Below, one piece after another: positions 49,396 through 60,189 of a stretch of 64,000 bases of DNA. The notes under the pieces were generated by a model. It was not told where the DNA came from. It saw only the letters and a list, made by a program, of their open reading frames with translations, and searched no databases. Origin of the DNA: Plantibacter sp. Leaf314 (GTDB lineage: Bacteria; Actinomycetota; Actinomycetes; Actinomycetales; Microbacteriaceae); the NCBI RefSeq assembly GCF_001423185.1, contig NZ_LMOB01000001.1, forward strand, positions 1,283,882 to 1,347,881, in the 5' to 3' direction. The translations under genes and the position numbers were made by a program. Position 1 is the stretch's first letter. Each line of letters begins with the position of its first letter.

Positions 49396-52300
49396 TTAGA
49401 TCTCGTCGATGGACGACGACTCGAACCTGGAGGAAATGTTGATCCCGAGCTCCTCGGCGGCGCGGAAGGCGTCGTCGTCGGTGTCGCGCAGGCTCACCGC
49501 GGTGCCGTCGGCCGAGAGGACCTCGACGTTCAAGCACAGCGACTGCATTTCCTTGATGAGCACCTTGAAGCTCTCGGGGATACCCGGCTCCTGGATGTTC
49601 TCGCCCTTGACGATGGCCTCGTACACCTTGACGCGGCCGAGGATGTCGTCGGACTTGATGGTCAGGAGCTCCTGGAGCGCGTACGCGGCTCCATAGGCCT
49701 CGAGGGCCCAGACCTCCATCTCACCGAAGCGCTGTCCACCGAACTGAGCCTTACCACCGAGCGGCTGCTGCGTGATCATCGAGTACGGACCCGTCGAACG
49801 CGCGTGGATCTTGTCGTCCACGAGGTGGTGCAGCTTGAGGATGTACATGTAGCCGACCGAGACCGGCGCCGGGAACGGCTCGCCGGAGCGGCCGTCGAAC
49901 AGACGGGCCTTTCCGGAGGAACCGATCAGGCGGTCACCGTCGCGGGTGACGTTGGTCGAATCGAGCAGACCGGCGATCTCCTCCTCGGAAGCGCCGTCGA
50001 ACACCGGGGTCGCGACCTTGGTGTTCGGCTCCGCCGAGTGGGCGGCCGCGGGCAGCTTCTTCGCCCAGGACGGCTTGCCCTCGACGTTCCAGCCCTGCTT
50101 CGCGATCCAACCCAGGTGGATCTCGAGGACCTGGCCGAAGTTCATTCGACCGGGGATGCCGAGCGGGTTGAGGATGACGTCGACCGGCGTGCCGTCCTCG
50201 AGGAACGGCATGTCCTCGACGGGCAGGATCTTCGCGATGACACCCTTGTTGCCGTGACGGCCGGCGAGCTTGTCGCCCTCGGTGATCTTGCGCTTCTGGG
50301 CGATGTAGACGACCACACGCTGGTTGACGCCCGAGCCGAGCTCGTCGTCGCCGTCCTGTGCGTCGAACACCTTGACCGCGATGATCGTTCCGGCTTCACC
50401 GTGGGGCACCTTCAGCGAGGTGTCGCGGACTTCGCGGCTCTTCTCGTTGAAGATGGCGCGGAGCAGGCGCTCCTCGGCGGAGAGCTCGGTCTCACCCTTC
50501 GGCGTGACCTTGCCGACGAGGATGTCGCCGGGGCGGACCTCGGCACCGATGCGGATGATGCCGCGCTCGTCGAGGTCCTTGAGCAGCTCCGGGCTGACGT
50601 TCGGGAGATCACGGGTGATCTCCTCCTTGCCGAGCTTGGTGTCGCGCGCGTCGACCTCGTACTCCTCGATGTGGATCGAGGAGAGGATGTCGTCCTTCAC
50701 CAGGTTCTGGCTGAGGATGATCGCGTCCTCGAAGTTGTGACCCTCCCACGTCATGAAGGCGACGAGGAGGTTCTTGCCGAGCGCGAGCTCGCCGTTCTCC
50801 GTGGCGGGGCCGTCGGCGATGACCTCGCCGGCCTCGATGCGTGCACCCTCGGAGACGATGACGCGGTTGTTGTAGCTCGTGCCCTGGTTGGAGCGGTCGA
50901 ACTTGCGCAGGTAGTAGGTCTGCGTGCCACCCTCGTCGAGCTGGATCGTGACGGACTCTGCCGACACCTCCTGCACGACGCCGGCCTTGTCGGCCGTGAC
51001 GACGTCGCCGGCGTCGATGGCCGCATAGCCCTCCATACCGGTACCGACGAGCGGCGAGTCCGACATGAGGAGCGGGACGGCCTGACGCTGCATGTTCGCA
51101 CCCATGAGTGCGCGGTTCGCGTCGTCGTGCTCGAGGAACGGGATGAGCGACGTCGCGACCGACACCATCTGGCGCGGGGAGACGTCCATGTAGCCGATCT
51201 CCTCGGACGGGATGAGGTCGACCTCGCCGCCCTTCTTCCGGGCGAGGACGCGGTCCTCCTGGAAGTGGCCGTCGCTCTTCAGGGGAGCGTTGGCCTGCGC
51301 GACGATGAAGTTGTCCTCTTCCATCGCGGTCAGGTAGTCGATGTCCTCGGTGACCCGGCCGTCGACGACGCGACGGTACGGGGTCTCGATGAACCCGAAC
51401 GAGTTGATCCGCGCGAACGATGCGAGCGAACCGATCAGGCCGATGTTCGGGCCTTCCGGGGTCTCGATCGGGCACATGCGTCCGTAGTGCGACGGGTGGA
51501 CGTCTCGCACCTCGACGCCTGCACGCTCACGCGACAGACCACCGGGGCCGAGCGCCGAGAGACGACGCTTGTGGGTCAGACCAGCGAGCGGGTTGTTCTG
51601 GTCCATGAACTGCGACAGCTGCGAGGTTCCGAAGAACTCCTTGATCGCGGCGACGACGGGGCGCACGTTGATCAGGGTCTGCGGCGTGATCGCCTCGATG
51701 TCCTGCGTGGTCATGCGCTCGCGGACGACGCGCTCCATGCGGGACAGGCCGGTGCGGACCTGGTTCTGGATGAGCTCGCCGACGGCGCGGATGCGACGGT
51801 TGCCGAAGTTGTCGATGTCGTCCGTGTCGAGACGGAGGTCGACCGGCTTGCCGTTGCGGACACCCGGGAGGGTGGCCGTTCCGCGGTGGAGGGCGACGAG
51901 GTACTTGATCGTGGCGACGATGTCGTCGTTCGTCAGGACGGAGTCGCTGAGCGGCTTGTCGAGTCCGAGCTTGTTGTTGATCTTGTACCGGCCGACCTTC
52001 GCGAGGTCGTAGCGCTTCGAGTTGAAGTAGAAGTTGTCGAGGAGCGCACGCGCGGCCTCGGCAGCGACCTGCTCGCCCGGACGGAGCTTGCGGTAGATGT
52101 CGCGGAGCGCGTCCTCCTTGGTGAGGATCGTGTCCTTCTCGAGGGTGAGCTCGATGGACTCGTAGCCCTTGAACTCCTCGAGGATCTCCTCGCTCGTCAT
52201 GCCGAGTGCCTTGAGGAACACGGTGACGGACTGCTTGCGCTTGCGGTCGATGCGGACGCCGACCTGATCGCGCTTGTCGATCTCGAACTCGAGCCAGGCA

Positions 52301-52887
52301 CCGCGGCTCGGGATGACGCGAGCGGAGAAGATGTCCTTGTCGGAGGTCTTCTCCTGAGCCGACTCGAAGTAGACGCCCGGGCTGCGGACGAGCTGCGAGA
52401 CGACGACACGCTCGGTGCCGTTGATGATGAAGGTACCGCGCTCCGTCATGAGCGGGAAGTCGCCCATGAAGACCGTCTGCGTCTTGATCTCACCGGTGAG
52501 GTGGTTCATGAACTCGGCCTCGACGTAGAGCGGGGCCGCGTAGGTCTTGCCGCGCTCCTTGCACTCGTCGATGGAGTACTTCTCGGGCTCGAGGTACGGG
52601 TTGGCGAAGGAGAGCTGCATCGTCTCGCCGAGGTCCTCGATGGGAGAGATCTCCTCGAAGATCTCGTCGAGGCCGCTCTTCGTCGGCAGGTCCTGCCGGC
52701 CGGCCTGGGTGGCTTCAGCGACGCGTGCCTTCCACACGTCGTTGCCGACCAGCCAGTCGAAGCTTTCGGTCTGCAGAGCCAGGAGGTCTGGAACCGTCAG
52801 CGTGTCGGTGATCTTCGCGAACGAGAGGCGGGATGCTCCGCGGCCGTTCTTGGGTGAGTTGGTGGTTGCGTTGCGCGCAGCAGCCAA
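49396..52887 (-). CDS. rpoB: DNA-directed RNA polymerase subunit beta
   Basis: 1163 residues. The rifampicin pocket [20 protein letters not shown] then [12 protein letters not shown] keeps Ser, Gln, Asp, His and Ser at the positions most often altered in resistance; the only difference from the M. tuberculosis sequence in this stretch is PLA for PLS. It therefore looks rifampicin sensitive (inference). The start is TTG at 52885-52887 with GGAGG upstream. Confidence 0.99.
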   Translation of the reverse strand: MAAARNATTNSPKNGRGASRLSFAKITDTLTVPDLLALQTESFDWLVGNDVWKARVAEATQAGRQDLPTKSGLDEIFEEISPIEDLGETMQLSFANPYLEPEKYSIDECKERGKTYAAPLYVEAEFMNHLTGEIKTQTVFMGDFPLMTERGTFIINGTERVVVSQLVRSPGVYFESAQEKTSDKDIFSARVIPSRGAWLEFEIDKRDQVGVRIDRKRKQSVTVFLKALGMTSEEILEEFKGYESIELTLEKDTILTKEDALRDIYRKLRPGEQVAAEAARALLDNFYFNSKRYDLAKVGRYKINNKLGLDKPLSDSVLTNDDIVATIKYLVALHRGTATLPGVRNGKPVDLRLDTDDIDNFGNRRIRAVGELIQNQVRTGLSRMERVVRERMTTQDIEAITPQTLINVRPVVAAIKEFFGTSQLSQFMDQNNPLAGLTHKRRLSALGPGGLSRERAGVEVRDVHPSHYGRMCPIETPEGPNIGLIGSLASFARINSFGFIETPYRRVVDGRVTEDIDYLTAMEEDNFIVAQANAPLKSDGHFQEDRVLARKKGGEVDLIPSEEIGYMDVSPRQMVSVATSLIPFLEHDDANRALMGANMQRQAVPLLMSDSPLVGTGMEGYAAIDAGDVVTADKAGVVQEVSAESVTIQLDEGGTQTYYLRKFDRSNQGTSYNNRVIVSEGARIEAGEVIADGPATENGELALGKNLLVAFMTWEGHNFEDAIILSQNLVKDDILSSIHIEEYEVDARDTKLGKEEITRDLPNVSPELLKDLDERGIIRIGAEVRPGDILVGKVTPKGETELSAEERLLRAIFNEKSREVRDTSLKVPHGEAGTIIAVKVFDAQDGDDELGSGVNQRVVVYIAQKRKITEGDKLAGRHGNKGVIAKILPVEDMPFLEDGTPVDVILNPLGIPGRMNFGQVLEIHLGWIAKQGWNVEGKPSWAKKLPAAAHSAEPNTKVATPVFDGASEEEIAGLLDSTNVTRDGDRLIGSSGKARLFDGRSGEPFPAPVSVGYMYILKLHHLVDDKIHARSTGPYSMITQQPLGGKAQFGGQRFGEMEVWALEAYGAAYALQELLTIKSDDILGRVKVYEAIVKGENIQEPGIPESFKVLIKEMQSLCLNVEVLSADGTAVSLRDTDDDAFRAAEELGINISSRFESSSIDEI

Positions 52888-53123
52888 GGGGATAACCTCC
52901 GGAGGCCTGTTGGGGGCCGAGTTACTGGTCGTCAGTGGAGTTACTCACCAGAAAGGAACATGTGGCGGGTTGAACCCGCACACCAGCCGACCGCAATATG
53001 AAGGCATAGAGATTCTGGGAGCGCAAAGAACAACTATATGCCGGAATCTGCGGCGTGTCTACTGTTTCCTTGACGAGTTTTCGACTTTCCGGTATAACCG
53101 CCGGACCGACCCCGCTGTCGCCC
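52888..53123 (-). promoter_or_regulatory. rpoB leader and promoter region
   Basis: 236 bp, clearly more AT-rich than its surroundings. Several -10-like elements occur on the minus strand (TATACC near 53095, CATATT near 53000), but none has a convincing -35. A short hairpin GCGGGT-TGA-ACCCGC lies near 52965-52980, about 80 nt upstream of the start codon. It probably carries the rpoBC promoter. Confidence 0.45.
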
Positions 53124-53993
53124 TCAGGTCCGACTGAACCGCACCCGCTGGCCGGGCCGCAGCTGCGCCAGGAGGTCGCGGTCCGCCGGCCGCACGACCG
53201 CGATGACGGGGTATCCGCCGGTGACTGGGTGATCGGCGAGGAGGATGGTCGGCAGACCACTCGGCGGCACCTGCACGGCACCCGCGACCATGCCCTCGCT
53301 CGGCAGCTCGCGGCCCGGGTCCCTTCGTTGGAGCGGCGTCCCGTCGAGGCGCATCCCGATCCGATCGGCGTCGGCCGTCACGGTCCAGGGTTGCTCGACG
53401 AACCGCCGCAGCGCCTCGTCGTCGAACCAGTCCGCGCGTGGTCCCGGCGTGACCCGCACGAGCCGCTCCCCGGCGTCCGGTCGCGTCCAGGGGGCGATGT
53501 CGAGCACCGGGATGCGGCGGCGCGGTGTCGGCAGGACGGTGAGTCGATCGCCGGTGGCGACCGGCTCGGGGCCGAGGCCGGCCAGGGTGTCCGTCGATCG
53601 CGAGCCGAGGAGCTGCGGGCCGTCGAAGCCGCCCCGGACGGCGAGGAGGGAGCGCAGGCCGTGCGTCGCCGCGCCGAGCTCGAGCCTGGAGCCGGCCGGC
53701 ACCAGGACGGCCCGGTGCCCGTCGACCGGGCGGCCGTCGACCGTGATCGGGCCCCAGGCGCCGGTCACCGCGACCCACAGGTCGACGTCCGGGACGGCGG
53801 CGAACGGGCCCAGCACGATCTCCAGCGCCGCACGGCCCTCCGGGTTGCCCACGAGGCGGTTGGCGAGGCGCAGCGCTCCGCGATCGAGCGCGCCGGACGC
53901 ACCGACCCCGAGCGAGGCCGCACCGGGGCGCCCCAGATCCTGGAGTGTGGCGGACGGCCCGGCGGTCTCCACGAGCAGCGTCCCGCCCATCAT
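53124..53993 (-). CDS. pxpC: 5-oxoprolinase subunit C
   Basis: 289 residues, KipA/biotin-dependent carboxylase-like family. The N-terminus GTLLVETAGPSATLQDLGRPG and the blocks LRSLLAVRGGFDGP and HPVTGGYPVIAVV are characteristic. PxpABC hydrolyses 5-oxoproline to glutamate using ATP. The start overlaps the pxpB stop by 4 bp. Confidence 0.92.
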   Translation of the reverse strand: MMGGTLLVETAGPSATLQDLGRPGAASLGVGASGALDRGALRLANRLVGNPEGRAALEIVLGPFAAVPDVDLWVAVTGAWGPITVDGRPVDGHRAVLVPAGSRLELGAATHGLRSLLAVRGGFDGPQLLGSRSTDTLAGLGPEPVATGDRLTVLPTPRRRIPVLDIAPWTRPDAGERLVRVTPGPRADWFDDEALRRFVEQPWTVTADADRIGMRLDGTPLQRRDPGRELPSEGMVAGAVQVPPSGLPTILLADHPVTGGYPVIAVVRPADRDLLAQLRPGQRVRFSRT

Positions 53994-54670
53994 GCGGTGA
54001 CCCGCACGAAGCGCACCCGGTCCCCGGGGACGAGCCGGGCCGGTGGGTCCGCCGCGGTGTCCCACAGCACGGTGTCGGTGCGCCCGATGATGCGCCATCC
54101 ACCGGGCGAGGACCGGGGGTAGACCCCGCCGAACGCCCCGGCCAGTGCCACCGCACCGGCGGGGACGGCCGTGCGCGGCACGCTCAGCCGCGGGACCTCG
54201 AGTGGCCACGCGGCTCCGCCGACGAGGTAGGCGAAACCGGGCGCGAACCCGCTGAACGCCACGGTCCAGACGCAACCGGTGTGCCGCGCGACGAGCCCGT
54301 CGGCGTCCATCCCCAGAAGGGCCGCGGTCTCCAGGAGGTCGGCGCCGTCGTAGCGGACCGGGATGACGACCTCCGGCCGATCCGATGCCCCTGCGGCGGA
54401 TGCGATCGCGTCTCCCCCGTCCGGCCGCAGCACCCGTTCCGCCGTCGTGTGCAACCAGGCGCCGACCGCGGCGAGCGCCGGGCCCCGCGCGTCCGTCACC
54501 GCGAGCACGGTCCGGGCGGCGGGCACGAGGTCGACGAGACCGTCAGGACGTGCGGCGGCGAGCGCCCGGTGGACGAGGAGGACGTCGTCGAGCGATCCGA
54601 GTTCGAGGAGGACCGCCTCCTCCCCCATCGCGCGGAGGACGGGACCGCCTGAGGTGTCCGCGGTCACCAC
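53990..54670 (-). CDS. pxpB: 5-oxoprolinase subunit B
   Basis: 226 residues, KipI-like family. The motif HTGCVWTVAFSGFAPGFAYL and the following PRTAVPAGAVALAGAFGGVYP are characteristic. The start is GTG (two adjacent GTGs at 54665-54670), overlapping the pxpA stop. It works as a complex with PxpC and PxpA. Confidence 0.92.
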   Translation of the reverse strand: MVTADTSGGPVLRAMGEEAVLLELGSLDDVLLVHRALAAARPDGLVDLVPAARTVLAVTDARGPALAAVGAWLHTTAERVLRPDGGDAIASAAGASDRPEVVIPVRYDGADLLETAALLGMDADGLVARHTGCVWTVAFSGFAPGFAYLVGGAAWPLEVPRLSVPRTAVPAGAVALAGAFGGVYPRSSPGGWRIIGRTDTVLWDTAADPPARLVPGDRVRFVRVTA

Positions 54671-55452
54671 GGTGCGACCAGCTCGACGCCGTCCGCCACG
54701 AGGGCCGCCCTGACCGCCGCCGCCATCGACACGGCTCCGGGGGTGTCACCGTGCACGCAGAGTGAGGCGGCTTCGAGTTCCCGTTCGACGCCGTCGACCG
54801 TGGTGATCCGACGGTCGAGGACGAGGGTGACGGCGCGGCGGGCGGCCTCCGTCTCGTCGGTCAGCAGGGCTCCCGGCTGATCACGTGGGACGAGCGAGCC
54901 GTCCGAGCGGTAGCCTCGGTCGACGAAGGCCTCCGCGACGAACCGGAGCCCGGCGGCTCGGACCTCCCCCTCGATGACGGAGCCCGGCATGCCGAGGACG
55001 GGGAGCGACCGCCCGAGCTCCTCGGAGGCCGCGAGCACCGCCCGCACGACCGCCACCGCCTGGACCCGATCGTGCGCGATCCGGTTGTAGAGGGCGCCGT
55101 GCGGTTTCACGTACGCGAGCCGGGGTCCGTCGCCGTCGACCTCGCGGACCTCGTCGACCGCCCGGCCCAAGGCCCGCAGCTGCTCGAGGACCTCGGCTTC
55201 GAGCACCTCGGGCAGGACGTCCCGGTCGCGTCGGCCGAAGCCCGCCTCGTCCCGGTAGGAGGGATGGGCGCCGAGGGACACCGCGCTGGCCGTCGCGCGA
55301 CGGACGGCGTCGCGCATGGACGTGTCGTCGCCGGCGTGGAAGCCGCAGGCGATGTTCGCGCTCGTGATCAGGGCGAACATCGCGTCGTCGTCGGCCGTCG
55401 ACGCACCGCGCCAGACCTCCCCGAGATCGCTGTTGAGGTCCACCTGGGCCAC
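54664..55452 (-). CDS. pxpA: 5-oxoprolinase subunit A
   Basis: 262 residues, LamB/YcsF family. The N-terminus VDLNSDLGE and the following ANIACGFHAGDDTSMRDAV are the family signature. First gene of the pxpABC operon, divergent from the spermidine-synthase-like gene across a 55-bp gap. Confidence 0.95.
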   Translation of the reverse strand: MAQVDLNSDLGEVWRGASTADDDAMFALITSANIACGFHAGDDTSMRDAVRRATASAVSLGAHPSYRDEAGFGRRDRDVLPEVLEAEVLEQLRALGRAVDEVREVDGDGPRLAYVKPHGALYNRIAHDRVQAVAVVRAVLAASEELGRSLPVLGMPGSVIEGEVRAAGLRFVAEAFVDRGYRSDGSLVPRDQPGALLTDETEAARRAVTLVLDRRITTVDGVERELEAASLCVHGDTPGAVSMAAAVRAALVADGVELVAPW

Positions 55453-55507
55453 GGCCGCACCCTTCCCGCTCCGCCTCGTGCTGTCGCGGGAAGTCTAGGC
55501 TGGGGGC

Positions 55508-56362
55508 ATGGACGAGGCACAGGTACGACTCGGCGTCAGCGGTTACCTGGCCAGGATCGAGGCCGACCGCTTCGTGCCCGGCACCTACCAGCTGGTGGTC
55601 GACGGCACCCCGCAGTCCCACGTCAACCTCGACCAGCCCGAGGAGCTCTTCTTCGAGTACGTCCAGCGCATCGGCCACATCATCGACGAGATCGCCGACC
55701 CCGGTCAGCCGATCACGGCCGTCCACCTGGGCGCCGGCGCGCTCACGCTCCCCCGTTACGTGGAGGCTACTCGGCCGGGATCGCGCCAGCAGGTCGTCGA
55801 ACTCGAGCGGGAACTCATCGACCTCGTGCGTGAGCACCTGCCCTGGTCGAAGCGGGCGCAGATCCGGGTCCGCTACGGCGACGCTCGAGAGATCGTCGCG
55901 AAGCTGCCCCCGGGCCTCCGCGGCACGGTCGACCTCGTGGTCGTGGACATCTTCAGCGGCGCGAACACGCCGGCACACGTGACGAGCACGGAGTTCTACG
56001 CCTCGGCGGTCGAGCTGCTCTCGCCGACCGGCGTGATCGTCGTGAACGTCGCCGACGGTCGTGGCCTCGCCTTCGCCCGTGGGCAGGCCGCCACCCTGTC
56101 GGCGTCGGTGGCGCACGTGGCCGCACTGGCGGAGACGCAGATCCTCAAGGGACGGCGGTTCGGCAACGTCGTCCTCGTCGGCTCGAACACCGCCCTCCCA
56201 CTCGACTTCCTGCCGCGACTCCTCGCCGCCGGGCCCCACCCGGCGAAGGCGGTCGCGGGCGCTGAGCTGCGTGCCTTCATCGCGGGTGCGCAGGTCGTGA
56301 CGGACGGGACCGCCGTCCCCTCCCCGAAACCCGCCCAGGGCATCTTCCAGACGAAGGGCTGA
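55508..56362 (+). CDS. Spermidine-synthase-like methyltransferase-fold protein
   Basis: 284 residues. The SAM-fold motif AVHLGAGALTLPRYV and DLVVVDIFSGAN match spermidine-synthase-like proteins of actinobacteria. These are single-domain proteins and it is unclear that they make polyamines. The ATG at 55508 is 8 bases after GGCTGGGGG. It ends 2 bp before the sugar-dehydrogenase gene. Confidence 0.8.
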   Translation: MDEAQVRLGVSGYLARIEADRFVPGTYQLVVDGTPQSHVNLDQPEELFFEYVQRIGHIIDEIADPGQPITAVHLGAGALTLPRYVEATRPGSRQQVVELERELIDLVREHLPWSKRAQIRVRYGDAREIVAKLPPGLRGTVDLVVVDIFSGANTPAHVTSTEFYASAVELLSPTGVIVVNVADGRGLAFARGQAATLSASVAHVAALAETQILKGRRFGNVVLVGSNTALPLDFLPRLLAAGPHPAKAVAGAELRAFIAGAQVVTDGTAVPSPKPAQGIFQTKG

Positions 56363-56364
56363 CC

Positions 56365-57588
56365 ATGGCCAGCACGCAGACGCCGACACGACGGGGCCTG
56401 CGTGCGCCCGCCGCGCTCACCACCCTGTTCGCCGCCGCGCTGGCACTCGTCGCCTGCACGGAGGCCGAGCCCCGCTCGCCGGGCACGGCGGCGCTCTCCC
56501 CTTCCCCCGTGCCGAGCGAGTCGGCGTCGGCGCCCGCGGATCCCGTCGGGCCCGTCGCACCGACCGGTGCCGCCACCACCGTCGTCGGCGGCCTGGAAGC
56601 GCCCTGGTCGATGGTGAGGCTCCCCTCGGGAAGCACGCTCGTGAGTCAGCGCGACGCCGGCGACATCCTCGAACTCGTCAGCGGCGGAGACGTCCGTCAG
56701 CTCGGTGTCGTCCCGGGCGTCGCCGCCGGCGGGGAGGGTGGGCTGCTGGGCCTCGCCGTGCTCACCCCGGAGCCGTCGACCGAGGACAGCACGTGGGTCT
56801 ACGCCTACCTCACGACGGCCTCCGACAACCGCATCGTCCGGATGCCGCTCACGGGCGAGGCCGGCTCGTATGCCCTCGGCGCGGTCGACGAGGTGCTCGT
56901 GGGCATCCCGCGTGCCGGCAACCACAACGGCGGGCGCATCGCGTTCGGCCCGGACGGCATGCTCTACGCGACGGCCGGTGACGCCGGAGACCGGAACCTC
57001 GCGCAGGACGGCGACAGCCTCGGTGGCAAGATCCTCCGGCTCACCCCGGAGGGCGCGGTACCGGCTGACAACCCCTTCCCCGGCTCACCCGTCTACTCCT
57101 TCGGCCACCGCAACCCGCAGGGCCTCGCCTGGGATCGTGACGGCGGACTCTGGGCGAGTGAGTTCGGACAGAACACCTGGGACGAGCTCAACCGGATCAC
57201 ACCAGGCGGCAACTACGGTTGGCCGATCGCCGAAGGGATCGCCGGAGCGGACGGCATGATCGACCCGGTCGCGCAGTGGGCCACCGAGGACGCCAGCCCG
57301 AGCGGCCTGGCGATCGTCGACGACACGATCTTCATGGCGTCCCTCCGCGGTGAGCGTCTGTACGGGATCACCGACGGCGTGCACGTGCCGGCCGGGAGCA
57401 CGACCCTCGTCGGCGTCGTGGACGCCGTCCCCTACCTCGTCGGCGAGTTCGGGAGGATCCGCGACGTCGTCGCCGGCCCGCCCGGGACGATCTGGATCCT
57501 CACCAACAACACGGACGGCCGCGGTTCACCGGGCGCCGACGACGACCGGATCGTCGAGCTCCCCCTCGAGCCGCTCGCACCGCGATGA
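56365..57588 (+). CDS. PQQ-dependent sugar dehydrogenase-like lipoprotein
   Basis: 407 residues. A signal peptide with the lipobox LVAC, a Pro/Ser-rich spacer, and a six-bladed beta-propeller of the glucose/sorbosone dehydrogenase family (GLEAPWSMVRLPSGS; NHNGGRIAFGPDGMLYATAG; SEFGQNTWDELNRI). It probably oxidises sugars outside the membrane if PQQ is available; many relatives are uncharacterised. It lies 2 bp after the upstream gene. Confidence 0.88.
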   Translation: MASTQTPTRRGLRAPAALTTLFAAALALVACTEAEPRSPGTAALSPSPVPSESASAPADPVGPVAPTGAATTVVGGLEAPWSMVRLPSGSTLVSQRDAGDILELVSGGDVRQLGVVPGVAAGGEGGLLGLAVLTPEPSTEDSTWVYAYLTTASDNRIVRMPLTGEAGSYALGAVDEVLVGIPRAGNHNGGRIAFGPDGMLYATAGDAGDRNLAQDGDSLGGKILRLTPEGAVPADNPFPGSPVYSFGHRNPQGLAWDRDGGLWASEFGQNTWDELNRITPGGNYGWPIAEGIAGADGMIDPVAQWATEDASPSGLAIVDDTIFMASLRGERLYGITDGVHVPAGSTTLVGVVDAVPYLVGEFGRIRDVVAGPPGTIWILTNNTDGRGSPGADDDRIVELPLEPLAPR

Positions 57589-57661
57589 CCTGATCTCGCC
57601 ACGCGGCGGGAAGGCCCGGTTCCTGCCCGGTGGTGTCGGTCGCCGGGGGTACCATCCAGGC

Positions 57662-58186
57662 ATGGCAGAACTGAGTCGGGTCACGGCGTGGGCACAGGCC
57701 CTCATCGTGCTGCACCTCGACCCGGCGGTGTGGACGTTCGGATTCGACAACGCGAAGCGCCGAGCCGGTCTCTGCAACTTCACGACGAAGCGGATCACCG
57801 TCTCCCGGTACCTCGCCGCCCGCTACGACGACGACGAGATCCACCAGATCCTGCTGCACGAGGTCGCCCACGCGCTCGCCGGGGCGCGGGCCGGGCACGG
57901 GCCCAAGTGGCGCAAGGTCGCCGAGGAACTCGGCTACGAAGGCTCACGACTCCACGAGGGCCAGACCGCGGACGAGCTCGCGCCCTGGGTGGGCACCTGT
58001 CCGTCCGGACACGTCCTGTACCGGCACCGGCGCCCGAGCCGTGCCACCTCCTGTGGCAAGTGCTCGCGCTCGTACGACGAACGGTTCCTCCTCAGCTGGG
58101 TGCACCGCGAGGTCACCCCGGCGATGCGCCGTCGTGCGGCCGCGTTCGACGGTTCGACCCCGAACGACCCGGCCGTCGGCTCGTGA
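57662..58186 (+). CDS. SprT-like zinc protease-fold protein
   Basis: 174 residues. HEVAH (66-70) is the metal-binding HExxH, and a C-terminal zinc-ribbon-like region contains GTCPSGH and SCGKCSR. The family includes SprT/Spartan-like proteins; the bacterial role is unclear. It starts at the ATG at 57662, 73 bp after the sugar-dehydrogenase gene. The end overlaps the next gene by 4 bp. Confidence 0.85.
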   Translation: MAELSRVTAWAQALIVLHLDPAVWTFGFDNAKRRAGLCNFTTKRITVSRYLAARYDDDEIHQILLHEVAHALAGARAGHGPKWRKVAEELGYEGSRLHEGQTADELAPWVGTCPSGHVLYRHRRPSRATSCGKCSRSYDERFLLSWVHREVTPAMRRRAAAFDGSTPNDPAVGS

Positions 58187-58749
58187 CCGGCGACCCGGTC
58201 CCCGCCGACCGCTGGATCGCACTCCTGCGCGGGGTGAACGTCGGCGGTGTCACGATCCGCTCGGTGGAGCTCGCCGAGGTGTTCCGCTCGCTCGGATGCA
58301 CGGAGGTGCGCACCGTCCTCGCGAGCGGCAACGTGGTCTTCACCGATCCCGGGCTCGCGCCCGCCGCGGCGACGACCGACACGCGGGGCGCACTCAAGCT
58401 CCGCATCGAGCAGGCCCTGGCCGACGCCTTCGGCTACGAGGCCTGGATCGTCCTCAGCCATCAGCGTGCGCTCGCGGACGTCGTCGGCGCCTATCCCTGG
58501 GCGGAGACCGAGCAGGTCCAGCCGTACGTCATGTTCTCCTCGGAGCAGGCCTCGCTCGACGCCCTGCTGGCGTTCGCCGAGACGGCCGGAGATCAGCCCG
58601 ACCGGGTCTCCTCCGGCGACGGCGTCCTCTACTGGGAGGTCCCGAAGGGCTCGAGCACCGACACCGCGTTCGCGAAGGAGTCGTCGAAGGCCCGGTTCAA
58701 GCCGCACGTCACCACGCGCAACCTGCGGACGCTGCGCAAGCTCCTCTGA
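58183..58749 (+). CDS. DUF1697 protein
   Basis: 188 residues starting at GTG 58183 (GTGA overlap with the SprT-like stop). The signature WIALLRGVNVGG and EVRTVLASGNVVF identify DUF1697; its function is unknown. It is translationally coupled to the SprT-like gene. Confidence 0.88.
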   Translation: MTGDPVPADRWIALLRGVNVGGVTIRSVELAEVFRSLGCTEVRTVLASGNVVFTDPGLAPAAATTDTRGALKLRIEQALADAFGYEAWIVLSHQRALADVVGAYPWAETEQVQPYVMFSSEQASLDALLAFAETAGDQPDRVSSGDGVLYWEVPKGSSTDTAFAKESSKARFKPHVTTRNLRTLRKLL

Positions 58750-58835
58750 GCCTCCGCCGCAAGCCCCAACGAGCTGCCTCCTGGTGGCGTACGCTGAATT
58801 GATCAGCTAGCTGCACAATTCTGGAGGCACGCGTC

Positions 58836-59657
58836 ATGACCGGTACCGAACGACCCACCACCGCGGACCGCATCCGGCAGAGCGCCGTGGCCGTCAGCGC
58901 GGTCCTCGCGATCATCGGCTCGTACCTCGGGTCGGGCGCCGCCGGTGGCACGCAGATCCAGAACGCCGCGAACGGAGCCCTGAGCGCCTCGTCGACCCCG
59001 ATCGCCCCCGACGGGCCGGCGTTCTCCATCTGGGGTGTCATCTACCTCGGGCTCGTCGCCTACGCGGTCTGGCAGTTCCTGCCCTCGCAGACGAGCCGCG
59101 AGCGCCACCGTCGTCTCGGCTCCTGGGTCGTCGCGAGCCTGCTGCTGAACGCGGCGTGGATCCTCGTCGTCCAGGCGGGGTTCCTGGTCCTCAGCGTGTT
59201 CGTGATCGTCGCGCTCCTCGGCGTCCTGGCGCGCATCTTCGTGATCGTGCTCCGCACCCGGCCGAGCGGCGTGGCCGACGCGATCATCACCGACGGCACG
59301 ATGGGCCTCTATCTCGGTTGGGTGTGCGTCGCGACGGCGGCCAACCTCACCGCGGCGCTCGTCGGATCAGGGATCGGCAGCGCCGACGGGCCCGCCGCCG
59401 GCGTCTGGGCGATCGTCGTCCTCGCGGTCGCCGGCGCGGTCGGGGTCGTGCTCGCGGTCGTCGGTCGCGGACGCCTCGCCCCGATGCTGTCGCTCTGCTG
59501 GGGCCTCGCGTGGGTGGCCGTCGGCCGCTTCACCGGTGAACTCCTGTCGACCGAGGCGGGGGTCGCGGCGTCGATCGCCGCGGTCGTGGTCGCCGTCGTC
59601 ACCGTGGCCGTCCGGGTCACCCGCGGACGCGACCGCGCAGCACTCGTCGACGCCTGA
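58836..59657 (+). CDS. TspO/MBR-like membrane protein
   Basis: 273 residues with about seven hydrophobic segments, longer than the usual 150-170-residue TspO. Family-like motifs: FSIWGVIYLGLVAYAVWQ and LLLNAAWILVV. GGAGG lies eight bases before the ATG. Its role in tetrapyrrole or stress signalling is not testable here. Confidence 0.75.
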   Translation: MTGTERPTTADRIRQSAVAVSAVLAIIGSYLGSGAAGGTQIQNAANGALSASSTPIAPDGPAFSIWGVIYLGLVAYAVWQFLPSQTSRERHRRLGSWVVASLLLNAAWILVVQAGFLVLSVFVIVALLGVLARIFVIVLRTRPSGVADAIITDGTMGLYLGWVCVATAANLTAALVGSGIGSADGPAAGVWAIVVLAVAGAVGVVLAVVGRGRLAPMLSLCWGLAWVAVGRFTGELLSTEAGVAASIAAVVVAVVTVAVRVTRGRDRAALVDA

Positions 59658-59685
59658 CCAGCTGCAACTCGGTGGCCGCGGCCGG

Positions 59686-60189
59686 CTACTCGCCGGTGCG
59701 GCCGTCGAGCAGTTCGCGGAGGACGTCGAGGTGGCCGAGGTGCCTGGCGGTCTCCTCGATCATGTGGAGCTCGATCCACCGCAGGGTGAACCGTTGGTCG
59801 TTGCCGCGACAGAGGTCGTCGAGGCCGTACCGGGACGCCACCTCGCGGGACTCCGCACACGCCGCCTCGTAGTCCGCGATGATCTCGGCAAGGCTGTTCT
59901 CGGCCGTCACCCGCCACTCGCCGTCGGGGTCGTCGTCGGTCCACCGCGCAGGCACGCCGGACTGGCCGTCCATGTCCTCGCGGAACCAGCTGCGCTCGAC
60001 ATCGGCGAGGTGTCGGATGACGCCCGAGACCGTCGTGATGCTCGGCAGCAGTCGTTTGGCCGCGAGCTCGTCGGTCAGTCCGAGCGCCTTCCAGACGATG
60101 CTGGCGCGCTGCAGATCGAGGAAGCCCTCGATCGTCTCGCGCTCCGCGCCGCGCTCAGGCGGTTGCGGGCGGTCGCCCCAGTCGGCCAT
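59686..60189 (-). CDS. DinB/DUF664-family protein
   Basis: 167 residues, a predicted four-helix bundle. Histidines at HLADVERSW and ELHMIEETARHLGHLD fit the metal site of the DinB-like superfamily. Possible thiol-transferase-related function. The start overlaps the DUF427 stop by one base. Confidence 0.82.
   Translation of the reverse strand: MADWGDRPQPPERGAERETIEGFLDLQRASIVWKALGLTDELAAKRLLPSITTVSGVIRHLADVERSWFREDMDGQSGVPARWTDDDPDGEWRVTAENSLAEIIADYEAACAESREVASRYGLDDLCRGNDQRFTLRWIELHMIEETARHLGHLDVLRELLDGRTGE

Noticed and set aside
52965..52980. A terminator or attenuator in the rpoB leader
   Set aside because: The stem is only 6 bp and no U-tract follows; it is noted only as a weak hairpin.
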